Of a stretch of DNA of 56,029 nucleotides, positions 1 through 7,999 are shown one piece after another. Both the position numbers and the translations under genes were made by a program. The notes beneath the pieces are model-generated. The model was not told where the DNA came from, ran no database searches, and was given only the letters and a program-made list of their open reading frames with translations. This DNA is from a bacterium. GTDB lineage: Bacteria; Gemmatimonadota; Gemmatimonadetes; Gemmatimonadales; Gemmatimonadaceae. How positions within the stretch are numbered: position 1 is the first letter of the stretch; each line of letters starts with the position of its first letter. Where the stretch lies: contig JAIXTI010000266.1 in NCBI GenBank assembly GCA_027484025.1, positions 1 through 56,029 on the forward strand. The letters run 5' to 3'.

Positions 1-129
1 CACCTGCACGCGCTTGCGGGCGATCGTGGCGCGCCGGACCCGACGCAGCAGCTCTTCCGTCTTGCCGCTGAACATCGAGCCGGCGATAACCTCCATCCAT
101 CCACCGGATGCCTGAAAGCCGCCACTCAC
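1..129 (-). CDS. tdk: thymidine kinase, class II (5' end only, cut by window start)
   Basis: The first 43 codons read from a GTG at 129 to the window edge without a stop. The protein has the class II thymidine kinase start: [18 protein letters not shown], where GSMFSGKT is the P-loop that binds ATP. The family phosphorylates thymidine to dTMP in the nucleotide salvage pathway in the cytoplasm. The GTG lies three bases after the stop of the upstream gene, and a GAGG inside that gene's last codons can serve as ribosome binding site, so the two are probably translationally coupled. A downstream ATG (codon 12) is an alternative start. The rest of the gene is outside the window. Confidence 0.85.
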   Translation of the reverse strand, partial: MSGGFQASGGWMEVIAGSMFSGKTEELLRRVRRATIARKRVQV

Positions 130-132
130 GCG

Positions 133-2088
133 TTACGCCTCGTCGTTCCGCTCGGGAGCGGGACCGGCAGGGCGTTCACGCTTGGCGTGCTTCATCCGAT
201 CGGCACGCTCCGACCACTCTGCACGGTTTTCGGTGCGCTCGCTCGGCGAACGATCACCGAACGCGCGACGCTCATCGGCCGCACGAGGGGGACGGTCGCT
301 GTTGAACTCGCGACGCGGGCCACGGTCGCCGCCGAACGACGGACGCGCGGGACGATCCCCACGATCGAAGCTGCGCGCGGGGCGGTCGCCACGGTCGAAG
401 CTGCGAGCCGGACGCTCTCCACGATCACCGCCGGCGTCGCGGCGGGGACCGCGATCACCACCGAACGACGGACGCGACGGCCGATCCCCACTGTCGCGAC
501 GCGGGCCACGGTCACCGCCATCACGGCGGGGACCACGATCGCCGAAGTCCTTGCTGGGACCAAAGTCTTTGCGCGGGCCACGATCGCCGCCAAAGTCACG
601 CCGCGGACCGCGATCACCGAAGCCACCACGCTCGGGGCGATCAGTACGCTCGTCGATACGCGCGTTCAGACGACGGCCACGCAGCGACGCATCGGCGAGT
701 GCCACGACCGCCTTGTCGGCGTCGTCGCCCTCGAGTTCAGCGGTGGAATGCGACTCGAACATCTCGACCGCGCCGATCTTGTCGCCGGGAATCCCGGCTT
801 CGTTGGCAATCGCGCCCACGATGTCACCCACGCGCACGTTGTCGCGCTTGCCGACCGAGAGGAACACGCGCTTCTTGCCTGCCGACGATGAGGCCGCCGC
901 CTGGGGTGTTTCGCGGATCGTCGACTTGGCGCCAGCTGCCGCGGCCTTCGCCTTCGCGGCCTGCGTTTCACGGCGCGCACCTTCGTACAGGCGCAGCGCG
1001 GCACACGCGATTTCCAGCGAGTCATGCGACTCGAGCAACGGCGTGAGCAACGCCAGCTCGCTGGCCGACGCGCCGCCGTTGGCGAGCGTCGTGCGCAGTG
1101 CGGTGCGCAGCAGTTGCACGCGATCTTCGGCGGCCGCCTTCTTGGGGAGCGGCGTCCATGCTTCCGCGAGGTTCGCCGTCATGCGACGGAAGGCCGGCAG
1201 CTCGTCGGGGAGGAGCAGGGCCACCGCGTCGACCGGGCGCATCGCCAACGCGTCGACCAGCGCATCATACGTGGCCGGCGCTTCCCAGAGCACCGCCATC
1301 GCGACGTGCTGCGCCGTGGGCTGCCGCGTGACCTGCACACTCAAGCCATCTACGGCCATACCCAGGCGCGCCAACGCGGCCGTGGCTTCGGCAATGCCGG
1401 CATCGCTCGCCGCAATGAGCACGAGCGACGGCGGGTCGGTTTCGTCGAGCACAAGGCGCAGCGCATCGGTCCGGCCGCTGTGCGAGGTGAGCACGAAGCG
1501 GGGCGTAACGGCGAGCGGCGTGTCACCCAATAGCAGCGGCGACATGCGGCGTGCGCGACGGAGCTGGGCTTCGATGAATGCCTCGGTGGCCTCGCTCTCG
1601 GCATCGAGCGTCGCGACACGGCTCACATCACTCGGCGCGTCGCCAAGGAGCGCCTGCAGGGTGTCGGCGCCGTTGGCGGCCAGAATCTCGTCGAGCCCGA
1701 CGATAACCACCGTCTGCAACTGTTCGAGGTTGAGCGCGGCGCTGCGGCGGAGCGCCAGCAGATCGGCGGCAGTACCGGTGGCGACGGCCACGGGGCCGGT
1801 GCCCAGCACGCGGCGTGCACGCAACGCACCGGTGACGGGGACGACGCGGATGGCGGCGTCGTTGAGCAGGCGGCGAGCTTCATCGGCGGCCGTCATGGCC
1901 TGCTCGATGGTGGGGGTGATCACGAGGCACGCCGGTGCCCCAGTCTGGCCGCCCTCGCGGCTCCGTTCGACACCGGGACGCATGGCCGCGGTCATCGTGC
2001 GCAAATCGGCGGGGCCCTGCAGCACCACATGCTGGCTCCGCGTCGCCCCTGGCGACGTCTCTTCCCGTTCCTGCTCGCTCACACCCAC
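133..2088 (-). CDS. helicase-like protein with DbpA-type RNA-binding domain and RG/RD-rich repeats
   Basis: A 651-residue protein. Residues about 40-200 resemble a RecA-like helicase domain (GTGPVAVATGTAADLL, then VVIVGLDEI), but no Walker A GKT is visible and GLDEI stands where DEAD should be. Residues about 402-476 (KKRVFLSVGKRDNVRVGDIV onward) match the C-terminal RNA-binding domain of DbpA/CsdA DEAD-box helicases. Residues about 482-612 are an Arg/Gly/Asp-rich tail with repeated D-R-G-P-R-R-D units. It probably binds RNA and may have lost helicase activity. Two GTG codons two apart can start it; the one at 2082 has GAAGGGG at better spacing than the one at 2088. It precedes tdk by three bases. 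Role not known. Confidence 0.8.
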   Translation of the reverse strand: MGVSEQEREETSPGATRSQHVVLQGPADLRTMTAAMRPGVERSREGGQTGAPACLVITPTIEQAMTAADEARRLLNDAAIRVVPVTGALRARRVLGTGPVAVATGTAADLLALRRSAALNLEQLQTVVIVGLDEILAANGADTLQALLGDAPSDVSRVATLDAESEATEAFIEAQLRRARRMSPLLLGDTPLAVTPRFVLTSHSGRTDALRLVLDETDPPSLVLIAASDAGIAEATAALARLGMAVDGLSVQVTRQPTAQHVAMAVLWEAPATYDALVDALAMRPVDAVALLLPDELPAFRRMTANLAEAWTPLPKKAAAEDRVQLLRTALRTTLANGGASASELALLTPLLESHDSLEIACAALRLYEGARRETQAAKAKAAAAGAKSTIRETPQAAASSSAGKKRVFLSVGKRDNVRVGDIVGAIANEAGIPGDKIGAVEMFESHSTAELEGDDADKAVVALADASLRGRRLNARIDERTDRPERGGFGDRGPRRDFGGDRGPRKDFGPSKDFGDRGPRRDGGDRGPRRDSGDRPSRPSFGGDRGPRRDAGGDRGERPARSFDRGDRPARSFDRGDRPARPSFGGDRGPRREFNSDRPPRAADERRAFGDRSPSERTENRAEWSERADRMKHAKRERPAGPAPERNDEA

Positions 2089-2263
2089 CCCTTCAGTTGT
2101 TAGTCAGCCCGGTCAGTCGTGCACCGGTATATGGCGCGCCCCCATGGCGCGTACCGTCCGTCATGGCGCGTGCTCCCTGAGCACGCTTAATTGCCTCGCA
2201 GTGAAGCTGACGGTCCGTCCCGGACTCCCCCACAGGGGCCAATCCGGTCTGACAAACCTAGTC

Positions 2264-2341
2264 GGTCCCGGCCCCAAAAACGACTCTGACCCCTTTCGGC
2301 GAGTCGGGTCCGGTCCCCGAAACGACTCTGACCCCTTTTGG
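2264..2341. repeat. two imperfect copies of a 35/36-base repeat
   Basis: Copy 1 is 2264-2299 and copy 2 is 2307-2341, separated by seven bases. Both begin GGTCC and share the core ACGACTCTGACCCCTTTYGG. The spacer GAGTCG can also pair with CGACTC of copy 1. They sit in a 259-base gap between divergent genes, ending seven bases before the aminotransferase start. Nothing else is recognised in this gap (2089-2347). The element looks like a short interspersed palindromic-type repeat; its genome copy number cannot be seen here. Confidence 0.7.
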
Positions 2342-2347
2342 TTCGAC

Positions 2348-3559
2348 ATGCCGCTGTCCTTCCGGCCGTCCCCGAACATCGCCCGACTCAAGGAATCCGC
2401 CACGCTGGCCGTCGCCGCCAAGGCACGCGCGCTCAAGGCGCAGGGCATTCCGGTCATCGATCTCGGGGCCGGTGAACCGGACTTCGATACCCCCGCCTTC
2501 ATCCGGTCGGCGGCTGCCGCGGCCATGGACGCCGGCGCGACGCGCTACACCAACACCGAAGGCATTCTGCCGCTCCGCGAAGCGATTGCTGCCGACGCCA
2601 ACCGCATCCAGGTGCAGGGCGCGCCGGTCACCGCCGCCGAGGTCGTGGTCTCCAACGGGTCCAAGCAGTCGCTGTACAACGCCTGCGTCTGCTGCTTCGG
2701 TCCGGGCGACGACGTGCTCATCCCCATTCCGTCGTGGACGAGCTACTTCGAAATGGTGGAACTCGCCCGCGCCAACGCCGTACCGGTCAACGGCGATCCC
2801 GCCAACTCGCTCAAGGTCACGGCCGACCTCTTGGCTGCGGCGGCGACGCCGGCAACGAAGGGGCTCATGCTCAATTCGCCGAGCAATCCTACTGGAGCGG
2901 TGTATTCGCGCGAGGAGTTGTCGGCCATTCTCGAGCTCGCGGCCGCGCGCGGCTGGTGGGTCATCGCCGACGAGATCTATCTGCGCATCGACTACGAGGG
3001 GCGCGCCGTGTCGGCGCTCGAAGTCGCGACGTCCCGCGATAATCTCATCGTCATCAACGGCGTGGCCAAAGCGTATGCCATGACGGGGTGGCGTATCGGG
3101 TGGAGCATCGCGCCTGCTTCGTTGTCGAAAGCGATGACGAACTTTCAGGGGCACACAACCTCCAATGCGGCGGCGGTCTCGCAGCATGCAGCGCTGGCAG
3201 CCATCGCCGACCGTGCCCAAGCGGACGAAGCCGTGAGCCACATGGTGGCCGCGTTCCGCCAGCGCCGCGATGCCGTCGTGCACGCGCTGTCGGCGTTCCC
3301 TGCCGTACGCTACGTCCACCCCGAAGGCGCGTTCTACGTGTACATCAACGTCGAAGGCTTTCGCGGCGCCGACGATCCGGGCGCTGCATTTGCCGCGGCC
3401 GTGCTCGAAGAGTATCAGGTCGCCATCGTGCCAGGCAGCGCCTTTGGTACCCCCAACTGGATCCGCGCGAGCTATGCCACCACGGAATCCGTGGCGGTCG
3501 AAGGTCTTACCCGCATTGCCACGTGTCTCACGGCACCGGCCACGGAGTCCCCACGATGA
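2348..3559 (+). CDS. pyridoxal-phosphate aspartate-type aminotransferase (class I fold)
   Basis: A 403-residue protein starting MPLSFRPSPNIARLKESATL, typical of bacterial Ib aspartate aminotransferases. Visible family signatures are the substrate-side GAGEPDFDTP near the N-terminus, LNSPSNPTGAVYSREEL, the ADEIYLRIDYEG stretch, and the PLP-lysine region GVAKAYAMTGWRIGW. It transfers an amino group between an amino acid, probably aspartate or another small or aromatic one, and 2-oxoglutarate; exact substrate cannot be read. The reading frame is open far upstream, but homology begins at the ATG at 2348. The stop overlaps the next gene's start (ATGA), so the pair is one operon. Confidence 0.93.
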   Translation: MPLSFRPSPNIARLKESATLAVAAKARALKAQGIPVIDLGAGEPDFDTPAFIRSAAAAAMDAGATRYTNTEGILPLREAIAADANRIQVQGAPVTAAEVVVSNGSKQSLYNACVCCFGPGDDVLIPIPSWTSYFEMVELARANAVPVNGDPANSLKVTADLLAAAATPATKGLMLNSPSNPTGAVYSREELSAILELAAARGWWVIADEIYLRIDYEGRAVSALEVATSRDNLIVINGVAKAYAMTGWRIGWSIAPASLSKAMTNFQGHTTSNAAAVSQHAALAAIADRAQADEAVSHMVAAFRQRRDAVVHALSAFPAVRYVHPEGAFYVYINVEGFRGADDPGAAFAAAVLEEYQVAIVPGSAFGTPNWIRASYATTESVAVEGLTRIATCLTAPATESPR

Positions 3560-3834
3560 TTACGACGATTGTGCTGGTGCAGGCCGATCCCAAGAGCATT
3601 CCGCAGTGTGCCACGGCGCTGGCGGGCATTGACGGCGTGGCCGAGGTCTACTCCGTCTCCGGAGCATGGGACCTCGTGGCGATTGTGCGTGTCCCCGACC
3701 TCGAGAAAATCGCGACGGTCGTGACGCAGGAGTTTGCGAAAGTGCCGGGTATTCAGCGCACGCAGACACTGACCGCCTTCCGGGCCTACAGCCGCGGTGA
3801 TCTCGAGCAGGCGTGGGATATCGGCGTCGAGTAG
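3556..3834 (+). CDS. stand-alone Lrp/AsnC ligand-binding domain protein
   Basis: A 92-residue protein (MITTIVLVQADP...) that is entirely the RAM/AsnC ligand-binding domain: the predicted pattern is beta-alpha-beta-beta-alpha-beta, with GVAEVYSVSGAWDLVAIVRV at the centre, which is the usual core of this fold. The helix-turn-helix of full-length Lrp proteins is absent. Such proteins bind amino acids and form ring-shaped oligomers. Its ATG overlaps the TGA of the aminotransferase, so it is probably co-translated and may sense that enzyme's substrate or product. The link is inferred from position only. Confidence 0.88.
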   Translation: MITTIVLVQADPKSIPQCATALAGIDGVAEVYSVSGAWDLVAIVRVPDLEKIATVVTQEFAKVPGIQRTQTLTAFRAYSRGDLEQAWDIGVE

Positions 3835-3865
3835 CCGGTATCCTGACACACCCGCCGACGCACGG

Positions 3866-4858
3866 TCAGCCGATGCAGCGCGTCCGCTCGTAGCTGAAGT
3901 CGGCAATCCAGGTATCGCCCTCGAAGCGATAGCTGTACGTCACGAGCTCGGCGCGCTCGACCTGCGTGCCGAGTCCGAAGAACAGTTCGCTCTTGCCGTT
4001 GCCGTCGGCGTCGAGGGCGCCGAGAAAACGTCGCCGCGGCGCAATGCGACTGGACGTGACGTCGGCAATCGTCAGTGACGGCTTGTAGCCGTACACGCCC
4101 TTGTCGAGCACGACGATGAGCTGACGCGGGCGCTCCGCGATGCGTGTCACCGAATCGGGAAGCGGCTCGGGGTCTTCGTATGACACCACAATGGTGGGGC
4201 TGCTCGTCGCGCCCGTGCCGACCACCACGACCTCGCGGCGGTACTTGGAGAGCTTCGACGGCTGAATGCCCGCCGACGGAGCGACGAGCGACCCGACCAC
4301 GTTCAGGACTTCCTGCAGTTCGCCGGCGCTCAGTCCGCTGGGGCGAGACTGGAGCGGGGCACGTCCGCTCGTCAGCAGGTGGACGCCGTCGGGCAGGTTC
4401 ACCGATGCGGCGGGGAGCATTTGTGAGCACCCCTTCAGCGAGTCGAGCGGCGTGCCTTCCCACATGCCACGCGCGCTCGACACCGGAACCAAGGGGTCGC
4501 TCCCGCGATATGGCACGAATGAGTTGCCGGTCTGCAACGCCTGCACATCGAGCGCGCGCCAGCCGCGGGTCGACATCGAGAGTGCTCGCAGCCCTTTCTC
4601 TCCCACGGTCGCGATGGGGACAGCGCGGGTCACGCCATCAATCCGCACCGCGCGCAGAAGCAGCGTCGGCTTCTGCGCCAGCAAGGTGCTGTCGTTCTGC
4701 CAGGCGTAGTCGACCTGCGTCGGATTGAGGGCGCCCTTGAGGCGGTCGCAGCCGGTGGTCAGGAAGAGCGCGGCGGGGAGCAGCGCCAAGCGGCAGCGGA
4801 AGAATCGTGGAAGACTGGTCACATCTGCAGTTTCGTCCACCACGGCCCGGAAGTCCAT
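3866..4858 (-). CDS. hypothetical lipoprotein
   Basis: Up to 330 residues. A lipoprotein signal is visible: basic R-C-R, a hydrophobic run LALLPAALFL, then the lipobox LTTGC, so the mature protein is likely lipid-anchored at the envelope. The natural start may be the internal GTG at 4822, which begins 12 codons later and gives a normal-length signal peptide; neither start has a clear ribosome binding site. Near the C-terminus DADGNGKSELFFG resembles an FG-GAP/VCBS calcium-binding repeat, but only one copy is seen. Not otherwise recognised. It is convergent with the Lrp-like gene. Confidence 0.75.
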   Translation of the reverse strand: MDFRAVVDETADVTSLPRFFRCRLALLPAALFLTTGCDRLKGALNPTQVDYAWQNDSTLLAQKPTLLLRAVRIDGVTRAVPIATVGEKGLRALSMSTRGWRALDVQALQTGNSFVPYRGSDPLVPVSSARGMWEGTPLDSLKGCSQMLPAASVNLPDGVHLLTSGRAPLQSRPSGLSAGELQEVLNVVGSLVAPSAGIQPSKLSKYRREVVVVGTGATSSPTIVVSYEDPEPLPDSVTRIAERPRQLIVVLDKGVYGYKPSLTIADVTSSRIAPRRRFLGALDADGNGKSELFFGLGTQVERAELVTYSYRFEGDTWIADFSYERTRCIG

Positions 4859-4946
4859 TGGCTGCTGGTGCAGGGGGCGGCCCGCGTACGTCGGCGCCGG
4901 GTTGCGGCGAGTTGTGCTGGACCGGCTGTCGTACTAGCCTGTCGAC

Positions 4947-6005
4947 GTGACCTCCGACGTGACCGTGGCCGCTCCGGACGCTCGCCAGGCGTCTGCCTCA
5001 TTGACGCAGATGCTGCGCACCTTGCGCCCAGTGCTCGCCGGCCTCGATGCCGCTCCAGACCTTGGGAGCGCACCGCTCGAGCGCCTGACGATGCGCGCCG
5101 AGGTGCCCGGTGTGGCCTCCTGTCTGCCGCTCGAGCCCCCGGGGGCGCGAGCCGTGCCCCCGGCCGTCTCCCCGGTAGTCGACGCATTTCTCGACGGCAT
5201 TCAGCGGAGCCGTGTCGTCGCGCATGTGCAAGGGACGCCACTGGTGTTCGCGACCGTGGCCGCGGCGATTCGCGAACGCATCGACCGGCGATTGTTCACG
5301 TGGGAGCGCCCGGTGGTGCATCGAATGCTGCTGGCGTCCCGCGGCGCGCTTGGTGATGCGCGATGGGAACAGCTGACCGAGAATGGGGCGCCGCTCGTGG
5401 ATATCGACGTGGCGCCGGATGACGGCACAGTAGACGCTGCGGCTGCGTGTCATCCCCATGCCATGCGGGCGCGTGCGCTGGAGTTGGTGGCGCTCGAACG
5501 TGAGCAGCTCGAGCGCCAGCTCGCCGCGGCCTGGTGTGCCCGCGAAGCCCGATGGCTCTGGATCGACGGTGGCGTCTCGGGGAATCTCGCGCTCGATGCC
5601 TCGGCATCCGCGTTCGGTGTCGTGAAATCACACAACACGCTGTACGGCGACGCGGCGTCCGTGCGCGCCGTGCTCGCGCTGCGCGAGGGGGAACGCTCGC
5701 CTGCGTTTCTGGTGGGGCATCGGCCGCGTCGTGCGGTGGCGAGTTGGTATCTGCGCTGGCGCGCACCCGCCACGTACGATCCTTTGTTCGGACTCATTCG
5801 TGTCGAAGTATCGCCGCCGCTGGCGCTGCTCGACGCTGAATGCCCGCCCGCGGTTCGCGACGCCTTCACCGCCCATTGTGATCGGTTGTCATCGGGCATG
5901 CTCTGTGAGCGGCTGCCCGTGTCGCTTCCCGATCATCGGTGGGACACGCTCGCCTACGGCGTGCATGCCGTCGAAACCTATCTGCAATCTCTCATCGGTC
6001 CGTGA
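4947..6005 (+). CDS. nurA: NurA domain nuclease
   Basis: A 352-residue protein immediately upstream of and overlapping herA. NurA is the 5'-3' nuclease that works with the HerA pump in DNA end resection. NurA-like features are WIDGGVSG around residues 208-215 (the metal-binding Asp motif), a GVVKSH stretch shortly after, FGLIRVEVSPP in the second half, and the C-terminal helix AYGVHAVETYLQSL. The N-terminal 100 residues are more variable. The start is a GTG; a second GTG at 4959 is possible. Assignment rests on these motifs together with the HerA and Mre11/Rad50 neighbours. Confidence 0.82.
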   Translation: MTSDVTVAAPDARQASASLTQMLRTLRPVLAGLDAAPDLGSAPLERLTMRAEVPGVASCLPLEPPGARAVPPAVSPVVDAFLDGIQRSRVVAHVQGTPLVFATVAAAIRERIDRRLFTWERPVVHRMLLASRGALGDARWEQLTENGAPLVDIDVAPDDGTVDAAAACHPHAMRARALELVALEREQLERQLAAAWCAREARWLWIDGGVSGNLALDASASAFGVVKSHNTLYGDAASVRAVLALREGERSPAFLVGHRPRRAVASWYLRWRAPATYDPLFGLIRVEVSPPLALLDAECPPAVRDAFTAHCDRLSSGMLCERLPVSLPDHRWDTLAYGVHAVETYLQSLIGP

Positions 6006-7999
6006 CGCACTCTCTCGTCCCCTCGCCCGCCTTGGCGCCATCGCCGCGTACGCCGCTTGGACGCGTAGTGGCTACGGAGCGGAAGCCGAACACGCCCCAC
6101 GAATTCCATTTCTGGACGGCGCTCGATGCACCGGTCGGCATCGGCACGATCGTGCGCGTGGAAGGACACACGCCGGTCGATGCCGTCATCCCGCAGGTGT
6201 ACGGCGTGATCATGGAAGGCTTCAGCTATTCCGACTTGCAGTCGCCACTGCATGACGTGCTCGGTTACGACGGTCAGCCGGTTGGGGGGGCGTTCTCCCC
6301 CACTGAGCGCACCGAGATCCGGCTGTACACTGCGCACGTGTTGCGTCACGTCCCCGAAGAGCCGCTGCAGCCGGTGCCGCTCGGCACCGTGTATCTCGCC
6401 GATGATCAGGATGTGGCGATGGCGCTGCGCATGGACGGGTACATCGCCGGAGAGCGTGCGACGGGCATTCCAGTGGGTGTGTACCGCGCTGGCGGCATGA
6501 AGTCTCCCGTCTTTCTCGATGCGGATTTTCTGGTGGGGCCGGAGGCGGCCCATCTGAACATCTCGGGCGTTTCCGGGTTGGCCACGAAGACGAGCGCCAT
6601 CGAGTTCTTCCTGCAATCCATCTTCGCGCACTTCCCGGAGCATCGCGGCACGGTGGCGGCGGTCTGTTTCAATGTGAAAGGCCCCGACTTGTGCTTTCTC
6701 GATCAGCCGGGTCGCCTCGAAGAGAGTGATCGCGAGATTTACGAGTTGCTCAAGGTGCCGGCCACGCCTTTCGAAAAGGTGCGCTACTTCGCGCCGTATA
6801 CGGCACGCGGATATGCACTCAACACGCTCCGCTCCAACGAGGCGCTGGCGGGAAGTGTGACGCCGCTCACGTGGGGCCTTGCCGAAGTCCTGCAGTTTGC
6901 GGAAGTGTTGATGAACAAGGACGATGTCGATGCGAAGTCCGATGCGCTCATCGACTTCATTCGTGAGCGCGTCGTCGGGAAGGATTTCGAGGAGCAGGGC
7001 TTTGCACGCACGCATCGTGTGCAGTCGTTCGCCGATCTTGACGCCTGGTTCCGCGAAGTGCTGCGCAAGGTGGAAGACTCCAACGGTGATACGTGGCGCA
7101 CCCACCACGCAGCCACCATCCGCAAGGTGCGCAATCGGCTCTCCAATCTGTCCACGCGTTGCGCCGGCCTGGTCACCGACGACGGCCTGGCATCGGATAT
7201 CCCATTTGGGAGCTTTGACGATCGAACGGTGTACGTGGTGGATGTCGCCAACGTCGAGGAAGACGCACAGGATCTCGTCTTCGCTCGCGTCGTGTCCAAG
7301 TTGCGAGAGCATCTGGAGCGCCGGGACCTTGGCGTCGATCATGTCATCGTCTTCGTCGACGAACTCAACAAATACGCTCCGCACGACGGTGCCGATACGT
7401 ATGTACGCAAGATGCTGCTCGACATCGCGGAGCGCGGCCGCTACCTCGGCCTCGTGTTGTTCGGTGCGGAGCAGTTTCGCTCGCAGGTCCACCGGCGGGT
7501 GGTCGGCAATGCCGGCACCACGCTCTACGGGCGCATGGACGCCGATGAACTGTCGACACCAGGGTATCAGGTGTTGAGTCCCGCCGTGAAGGCGCGACTG
7601 GCCACGCTCGACAAGGGACAACTCATGGTGCGCCACCCACACTTCACACAGCCGATATTCATTCGCTTTCCGCGGCCCTCGGTCATGACGGGACGCGAAG
7701 GCGTGGAGCGCTTTCCGCAGGCGCCTGAACCCACGGCGGCGCAGGCCGTGACGCGCGACCTCCGTCGGCTCGACCCGACGATCGAGCTTGGCTGGGTGCA
7801 GCAAACCGCTCTGTTGTACGACGAATCGGTGGTGCTCGCCGCGCGCAATGCCGTCATGCGATCGCGGCCAGAGCAGGTCAAGAGCGCATTCACCCGCGAG
7901 TTGCAACGTCGTGCCACACCCTCGGCGCAGGTGGCCGAAGTCGTAACGGCAAAGCCGCGCGCGATCCGGCCGTTTTCGCCGGACGAATACGGCGGATGA
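6002..7999 (+). CDS. herA: HerA-family hexameric DNA translocase ATPase
   Basis: A 665-residue protein. The GTG at 6002 overlaps the nurA stop as GTGA. The N-terminal 120 residues match the HerA beta-barrel (VGIGTIVRVEG near the start). The P-loop region is GVSGLATKTS (residues about 189-198) rather than the common GxxGxGKS/T; Walker B is VIVFVDELNKYAP (about 450). The C-terminal RecA half contains GAEQFRSQVHRRVVGNAGTTLYGRMD, a typical HerA stretch. HerA forms a ring that drives DNA through the NurA dimer during double-strand break resection. A long antisense reading frame over this gene is a codon-bias artefact. Confidence 0.9.
   Translation: MTHSLVPSPALAPSPRTPLGRVVATERKPNTPHEFHFWTALDAPVGIGTIVRVEGHTPVDAVIPQVYGVIMEGFSYSDLQSPLHDVLGYDGQPVGGAFSPTERTEIRLYTAHVLRHVPEEPLQPVPLGTVYLADDQDVAMALRMDGYIAGERATGIPVGVYRAGGMKSPVFLDADFLVGPEAAHLNISGVSGLATKTSAIEFFLQSIFAHFPEHRGTVAAVCFNVKGPDLCFLDQPGRLEESDREIYELLKVPATPFEKVRYFAPYTARGYALNTLRSNEALAGSVTPLTWGLAEVLQFAEVLMNKDDVDAKSDALIDFIRERVVGKDFEEQGFARTHRVQSFADLDAWFREVLRKVEDSNGDTWRTHHAATIRKVRNRLSNLSTRCAGLVTDDGLASDIPFGSFDDRTVYVVDVANVEEDAQDLVFARVVSKLREHLERRDLGVDHVIVFVDELNKYAPHDGADTYVRKMLLDIAERGRYLGLVLFGAEQFRSQVHRRVVGNAGTTLYGRMDADELSTPGYQVLSPAVKARLATLDKGQLMVRHPHFTQPIFIRFPRPSVMTGREGVERFPQAPEPTAAQAVTRDLRRLDPTIELGWVQQTALLYDESVVLAARNAVMRSRPEQVKSAFTRELQRRATPSAQVAEVVTAKPRAIRPFSPDEYGG

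Noticed and set aside
300-640. Repetitive stretch that could be read as a CRISPR or tandem array
   Set aside because: It is the coding sequence of the Arg/Gly/Asp repeat tail, without regular spacers.
182-2347. Open frame upstream that would extend the aminotransferase to 1125 residues
   Set aside because: This part lies antisense over the helicase-like gene, is Arg/Ser-rich, and homology starts only at 2348.
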